64,000 nucleotides of DNA from Sulfuricurvum sp. (lineage in GTDB: Bacteria; Campylobacterota; Campylobacteria; Campylobacterales; Sulfurimonadaceae): positions 1 through 64,000 of the forward strand of contig NZ_JAQTYM010000002.1 in NCBI RefSeq assembly GCF_028688295.1, given 5' to 3'. The notes below the pieces were generated by a model, which did no database searches, was not told where the DNA came from, and saw nothing but the letters and a program-made list of their open reading frames with translations. Within the stretch, counting starts at the first letter, position 1. The number at the start of each line of letters is the position of its first letter. The translations under genes and the position numbers were made by a program. Positions 59,671-64,000 of the stretch are shown one piece after another.

Positions 59671-60412
59671 TATCAAAAAGTTAGAACGTCGTTGGCTCAA
59701 ATATAAAATCAAATCTTTTGCCCCTTATTTTATGGTTTTTTTTCTATTACTCTTAGTGTTGAGTGGCGTTTCTTGGTGGTTTAAATCACAAATCTCTACG
59801 CAAACAAGTATTACTAAAGTTCCTATGACAAGTACATTAAAAGCAGTAAGTGACAAATCGTTACCGCTCACAATTGATGAAAATACTACTATCTTGGAAC
59901 CATCTATGGATTTTATTCAATCTTTTCAAGATGCACCAGTACCTAATGAAATACAAACATCTCCTACGTCAATCAAAAAAATACCGACACCGCAGTTGCC
60001 ACCCATACCAAAGAATTTAAAGATACCCGAGTATTCACCTAGCCAAACAGTGCCAGTTGCATCTCGCTTGCTTGGTGATGATAAATCTCTCTCTATCAAG
60101 AGAGATGATACAAAACTTGATATTAATGAGTTACAACGTAGATTTAAAGAGACATCAAATGCTAATCTTGCTCTTTTTATATCCCGCTACTATTATGATC
60201 ATGGAGATTATAATGAAGCTTATAATTATGCTCTGAAAACCAATAATCTTAATAATCGAATTGATGAGAGTTGGATACTGTTTTCAAAATCACTTGTCAA
60301 ACTTGGAAAAACCGATCAAGCAAAAAAAACACTTCAACTTTATATTTCTCAATCAAATTCTGATGCAGCTAAAAACCTATTAGATAATATTGAAAGAGGA
60401 AATTTTAAATGA
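59663..60412 (+). CDS. MshN-like membrane TPR protein
   Basis: 249 aa from the ATG at 59663; the track start is 49 codons longer and inside mshM. A membrane helix (APYFMVFFLLLLVLSGVSWW, ~19-38), a Pro/Ser/Thr-rich spacer (~60-150), and TPR-like repeats (~160-245, ISRYYYDHGDYNEAYNYAL). Matches MshN in place and design. Overlaps the next gene (ATGA). Confidence 0.75.
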   Translation: MLDIKKLERRWLKYKIKSFAPYFMVFFLLLLVLSGVSWWFKSQISTQTSITKVPMTSTLKAVSDKSLPLTIDENTTILEPSMDFIQSFQDAPVPNEIQTSPTSIKKIPTPQLPPIPKNLKIPEYSPSQTVPVASRLLGDDKSLSIKRDDTKLDINELQRRFKETSNANLALFISRYYYDHGDYNEAYNYALKTNNLNNRIDESWILFSKSLVKLGKTDQAKKTLQLYISQSNSDAAKNLLDNIERGNFK

Positions 60413-60948
60413 AAGTATTACTACTCATTACTCTTTTCTCGTACAGTTTATTGGCAGATACAAACCAAAAACTTTTTGATCTGTATCAAAAGGGGATGTA
60501 CACAGAAGCCTGTAACTATGGATATAGTATCTTTTCGCGTAATATGCATAATGAACCCTTTATATCGCTGGTAGGATTTTCATGCCTTAAAGCTGATCAA
60601 ATTGATCGCTTATCTCCAGTCATGTCTTCTTTATCCCAATCTCCTGATGCACGTGCTAACAGCGCTTATTTTGCCCTTATCGTTATGCAAAAAAAACTGC
60701 TAATGCAGGCACTTTATGATAATAAGCCGATCATAAATTTAAAGTTTCCAACAAATTCTCATCTTCTATCTAAAGTATTCCAGTTTTATCTTAAAAACCC
60801 AAAAATGACTGAATCAATAAAAGAGTATCAAGACCCTACTAATCCAAGGCAAAGTTTTAAACTATATACTACACAAATTGATGGTCGCAAGAGTTTAGCA
60901 ATAGATGAATATTATGATAAAATATTAACACTTCATCATGTGTATTGA
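60409..60948 (+). CDS. Unknown secreted protein between mshN and mshE
   Basis: 179 aa. Signal peptide KVLLLITLFSYSLLA, then helical, Sel1/TPR-like sequence (LFDLYQKGMYTEACNYGYSIFSRN) with two Cys (one in each helix pair). It starts inside the mshN stop, so it is translated with the pilus genes, yet it has no counterpart in the standard Vibrio msh order that I recall. Probably a periplasmic assembly or secretin-associated factor. Confidence 0.75.
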   Translation: MKVLLLITLFSYSLLADTNQKLFDLYQKGMYTEACNYGYSIFSRNMHNEPFISLVGFSCLKADQIDRLSPVMSSLSQSPDARANSAYFALIVMQKKLLMQALYDNKPIINLKFPTNSHLLSKVFQFYLKNPKMTESIKEYQDPTNPRQSFKLYTTQIDGRKSLAIDEYYDKILTLHHVY

Positions 60949-60962
60949 ATAAGGAATAAGAT

Positions 60963-62699
60963 ATGGATCGTATCACCCAAGATTTACTCGAAAAACGCCA
61001 TATCACCCAACAACAAATTGATCGTCTCACTTCTCGTGGTGTCCAAGATGACACAATATTGGAAACGCTTAGTAAAATAGGTGCAATTTCTCTTAATTTT
61101 ATAAAACGTTTCATTGTAGAACAAATTCGACTGGGTCGATATGAACTCTCTATTATTAAAAACTACCATTTTCTGGATGAAGGCTCAATATTATCACACT
61201 TAGCGGAAGTGATGGAAGTTCCATTTTTAGATCTGGACTCCATCGATATGGATTATCGTTTAGTAGAAAAAATACCAACCACGCAACTTAAACGCTACAG
61301 TGCGCTCCCCATCTCTCAGGATGACATGTATGTCCTTGTTGCTTTGTCTGATCCTCTTAATATCGAGGCTCAAGAATCCATTCAGCGTCTCTTTCCACGA
61401 AAATCACTTAAAGTTGCTGTTGCAACAGAAAAACAAATCCAAGCTTATTTATTTAAAATGGAACTTAAAGATAGCGTTAAAGAGCTTGTAACCAATATCC
61501 GTAATGAATTACGCAACATCGGAACCATTGAAGAGCAACAAGAAGCTTCATCAATTTTACAACTTATCGATGTCATTTTAAAAGCTTGTATCAAAGGACG
61601 GGCCAGTGATATTCACATCGAACCAACCGAAAAAAACTGTGTTGTTAGAGGACGTATTGATGGTAAATTGGCAGAAATTTTTATTTTTGACCGTGATATT
61701 TATCCTCCGCTAGCTTCTCGTATTAAACTTTTAGCAAATCTGGATATTGCTGAACGTCGTAAACCGCAAGATGGCCGTTTTTCAGCGATGGTTATGGATG
61801 CTGAATTTGATTTTCGTCTCTCTACCCTCCCAATCATATACGGAGAATCGATAGTCATGCGTATTTTGGACAAAACAAAAGCACTGGTTAAACTCGAATC
61901 TTCTGGAATGGACACTGAGAGTTACCAAAAATTGATTAAAGGGTTAGAATCCCCTTTTGGTATTATCTTGGTTACGGGACCAACCGGAAGTGGAAAAACA
62001 ACAACCCTTTACGGTGCCCTTAATGAACTTCGTAATGTTGAAGATAAAGTTATTACGGTAGAAGATCCCGTCGAATATCGTATGAATCTTATCCAACAAG
62101 TTCAAGTTAATCCAAAAGTTGGTCTCTCTTTTGCCGATGCGCTTCGCTCTATCCTTCGTCAAGATCCGGATAAAATTATGATTGGAGAGATTCGTGACCA
62201 CGAAACGCTCGAGATTGCAATTAAAGCGGCACTCACAGGGCACTTAGTAATTTCAACGCTTCATACCAATGATGCGATTAGTGCTATTCCACGTATGTCA
62301 GATATGGGGATTGAACCTTATTTGATTAGTGGAGCACTTGTTGCGGTTCAAGCACAACGTCTTGTTCGAAGAATATGCACCCATTGTAAGAAAGAGGCTG
62401 ATGTTCCGCAAACCATTCTTCAAGAATACAGTACCTTTATACCTCCACATACGGTTTTTTATGAAGGAGCTGGGTGTAAAGAGTGTAACGGGTCAGGATA
62501 CATGGGACGAGAAATGATTTGCGAAGTTCTTCCCATTACTGAAAATCTCTCAAGCATGATTGCACGTGGAGCATCTAAAGACGATCTCCTTAAAGAGGCA
62601 AAACGTGAAGGTTTTGTAGGGATGTTTGAAAATGGAATGGCTAAAGCTGTTCATGGGGTTACAACACTAGATGAAATATTAAGGGTGGCAAAAGGATGA
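60963..62699 (+). CDS. mshE: Pilus/secretion assembly ATPase, MshE/GspE family
   Basis: 578 aa. N-terminal T2SSE-type domain (~1-150), then the ATPase with DIHIEPTEKNCVVRGRIDG, Walker A GPTGSGKTTT (~340), the Asp box GEIRDHETLEIAIKAALTGH, and a tetracysteine zinc site CTHC...CKEC (~471-510). It powers polymerisation. The c-di-GMP-binding RLGxxL repeats of Vibrio MshE are not clear; only one partial RLG is seen (~58). Confidence 0.93.
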   Translation: MDRITQDLLEKRHITQQQIDRLTSRGVQDDTILETLSKIGAISLNFIKRFIVEQIRLGRYELSIIKNYHFLDEGSILSHLAEVMEVPFLDLDSIDMDYRLVEKIPTTQLKRYSALPISQDDMYVLVALSDPLNIEAQESIQRLFPRKSLKVAVATEKQIQAYLFKMELKDSVKELVTNIRNELRNIGTIEEQQEASSILQLIDVILKACIKGRASDIHIEPTEKNCVVRGRIDGKLAEIFIFDRDIYPPLASRIKLLANLDIAERRKPQDGRFSAMVMDAEFDFRLSTLPIIYGESIVMRILDKTKALVKLESSGMDTESYQKLIKGLESPFGIILVTGPTGSGKTTTLYGALNELRNVEDKVITVEDPVEYRMNLIQQVQVNPKVGLSFADALRSILRQDPDKIMIGEIRDHETLEIAIKAALTGHLVISTLHTNDAISAIPRMSDMGIEPYLISGALVAVQAQRLVRRICTHCKKEADVPQTILQEYSTFIPPHTVFYEGAGCKECNGSGYMGREMICEVLPITENLSSMIARGASKDDLLKEAKREGFVGMFENGMAKAVHGVTTLDEILRVAKG

Positions 62700-63943
62700 A
62701 ATATTTTGTAGCAACGGTTCTCGTTAAAGGTAAAAAAATAGAGCAAGGTTTGTACGCTGAAAGCAAAAAAGAAGCCCATTATTTAGCCAAAATAAAATAT
62801 ACAGGAATGCTTTTAAAAATCAGTGAAACTCCTGCACCCATGGAAGATCAGCTCCGTCGTTTTAAAGAAAGCTTGTTTTCAAATATTAAAAAACGCAAAT
62901 TAAAACAAGATTCTCTTATCGCTGCCATTCGTCAGCTTGCGGTTATGACCAATGCCGGAATCTCTATTCATGATTCACTAAAAGAAATTGCCGATGCAAC
63001 GACAGATACAACACTGCAAGTCGTTTTAGGAACAATTGCGGAGGATATTAATGCCGGGCACAGCCTTTCTCAATCCGCTGCAAAATTTTCTTATGAGCTG
63101 GGCAACCTCTCTTTAGCAATGATTGAATTGGGTGAAAAGACCGGAAATATGGCGGAAGCACTCCATAAACTCGCGGATATGCTCGAAGAAATTCGTCGAA
63201 ATATTATCAAATTCAAAAAGGCAATGGCCTATCCGAGAAATGTCATGATCGCTATGGCGATCGCATTTACCGTTCTTATTTCCTACGTTGTTCCTCAGTT
63301 TAAAACAATTTTCGAACAATTGGGCGCTGAGTTACCGATGCCAACCAAAATCCTTCTATTTTTAGAACATTTATTTAATACCTATGGGCTGTACGTCCTC
63401 GCAGGAATTTTTATTTTTATTTTTGCATTTCGTTATATGCTCAATCACAATCGAGAGTTTCGCTACAAATGGCACCAATTTCTACTAAAAACCTATCTTA
63501 TTAAAAATATTATTATGTATGCTACCCTTAACCGCTTTACCCTCGTATTTTCTGAGTTAGTTCGTGCAGGTATCCCCATTGCTGAAGCACTAGAAACATC
63601 GATTGCCATGATTGACACACTTCCTCTTCAGGAAAAATTATTAACCGTTCGCCAAACGGTTGAAAAAGGGGGAACCCTTCATGATGGCTTAGCCGAAACG
63701 AAACTTTTTGAAAACATGATTATCCAAATGATCTCCGCTGGAGAATCAAGTGGTCAACTCGATGCTATGATGCAAAAAGTTATGGAATACTATAAAATGA
63801 AATTTGATGCGATTATCGATGGACTCTCCGAAGCGATAGAACCCATTATGCTTTTATTGATTGCGGCGATGGTTGTACTGTTAGCATTAGGAATTTTCTT
63901 ACCGATGTGGGAAATGGGAAATGCAGTACAAGGTCGCCGATAA
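62696..63943 (+). CDS. mshG: Inner-membrane platform protein, MshG/GspF family
   Basis: 415 aa with two GspF repeats: AIRQLAVMTNAGISIHDSLKEI and FTLVFSELVRAGIPIAEALETS, each followed by membrane helices (ISYVVPQF, LLLIAAMVVLLALGIFLPMWEMGNAV). The N-terminal ~65 residues are a soluble lead. It links the ATPase to the growing pseudopilus. Last gene of the operon in the window. Confidence 0.93.
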   Translation: MKYFVATVLVKGKKIEQGLYAESKKEAHYLAKIKYTGMLLKISETPAPMEDQLRRFKESLFSNIKKRKLKQDSLIAAIRQLAVMTNAGISIHDSLKEIADATTDTTLQVVLGTIAEDINAGHSLSQSAAKFSYELGNLSLAMIELGEKTGNMAEALHKLADMLEEIRRNIIKFKKAMAYPRNVMIAMAIAFTVLISYVVPQFKTIFEQLGAELPMPTKILLFLEHLFNTYGLYVLAGIFIFIFAFRYMLNHNREFRYKWHQFLLKTYLIKNIIMYATLNRFTLVFSELVRAGIPIAEALETSIAMIDTLPLQEKLLTVRQTVEKGGTLHDGLAETKLFENMIIQMISAGESSGQLDAMMQKVMEYYKMKFDAIIDGLSEAIEPIMLLLIAAMVVLLALGIFLPMWEMGNAVQGRR

Positions 63944-63945
63944 GC

Positions 63946-63962
63946 AGAGGCATTAAGCCTCT
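63946..63962. terminator. Hairpin at the mshG end
   Basis: AGAGGC-ATTAA-GCCTCT, 3 bases after the mshG stop and spanning the stop of a convergent reading frame. The T-run is weak; it may serve both directions. Confidence 0.5.
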
Positions 63963-64000
63963 TCGTTTGCCCCCTTCGAGACTAAAACGGCATACATTTC
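63953..64000 (-). CDS. C-terminal end of a convergent gene (partial)
   Basis: On the minus strand the frame is open from the window edge to a TAA at 63953-63955, ending in YAVLVSKGANEEA. Only 15 codons are visible, too few to name; it could also be chance. Confidence 0.35.
   Translation of the reverse strand, partial: EMYAVLVSKGANEEA

Overview
The window looks like a chromosomal segment of a free-living Campylobacterota (formerly epsilon-proteobacteria), most likely of the Sulfuricurvum/Sulfurimonas kind. This is inferred from protein character and gene order, not from a database search. The strongest pointer is the minus-strand block rplU-rpmA-obgE-proB-fmt-birA-parA-parB-atpF'-atpF-atpH-atpA-atpG-atpD-atpC-tolQ-tolR-tolA-tolB-pal-cpoB-slyD-fabD-mtn-ttcA-like (about 21.1-41.7 kb). 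From memory it is nearly the order seen in Campylobacter jejuni. The split ATP synthase operon (no atpB/atpE here, paired b and b' stalks), a CetB-like PAS protein and an era-csd6-type neighbourhood fit the same phylum. I see no transposase, phage gene, CRISPR array or recent island.

Layout. 0-1.9 kb: end of an RND efflux operon (permease tail, NodT-type outer-membrane lipoprotein). 1.9-3.0 kb: two lipoproteins, one an Ala/Glu-repeat protein behind a palindromic promoter, the other a cytochrome c on a Pro/Thr linker. 3.1-14.9 kb, minus strand: a reduced ThiF-like protein, an orphan 7TM-DISM histidine kinase, a nitrilase-fold protein that seems to lack catalytic Lys and Cys, xseB, metX, metY, guaB, gatA, an unlisted 41-residue membrane protein and ileS. 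15.0-21.1 kb: a CinA-like protein, a tRNA operon (Lys-Glu-Val-Asp-Val-Asp, with a duplicated Val-Asp unit) behind a full consensus promoter, a glycine-zipper lipoprotein pair divergent from lemA-DUF3137, yigZ and mutY. 21.1-41.7 kb: the conserved block above, covering translation, chromosome partitioning, F1 and stalk subunits, the Tol-Pal envelope system and fatty-acid initiation. 41.7-48.9 kb: ridA, a periplasmic thioredoxin-like protein, dapE, a MutS-family protein with an HNH-like tail, a PAS protein, an MFS transporter, and flaG-fliS-(fliT-like) behind a sigma-28-type promoter.

49.0-64.0 kb, plus strand and tightly packed: argG, a ferredoxin-thioredoxin-reductase/rhodanese fusion, rplI, era, two peptidoglycan-trimming carboxypeptidases resembling helical-shape proteins Csd6/Pgp2 and Csd4/Pgp1, then an MSHA-type pilus or secretion machine in the order mshI-J-K-L-M-N-(unknown)-E-G. 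Pilins and prepilin peptidase are not in the window, and the operon ends at 63943 against a convergent partial gene.

Most of the window is vertically inherited core genome. The points most worth following are the MutS-HNH protein without a recognition domain, the 41-aa protein wedged by overlapping stop/start codons between ileS and gatA, the unnamed secreted protein between mshN and mshE, the stripped-down AAA-Fis regulator beside fabD, the catalytically broken nitrilase, and two palindromic promoters.
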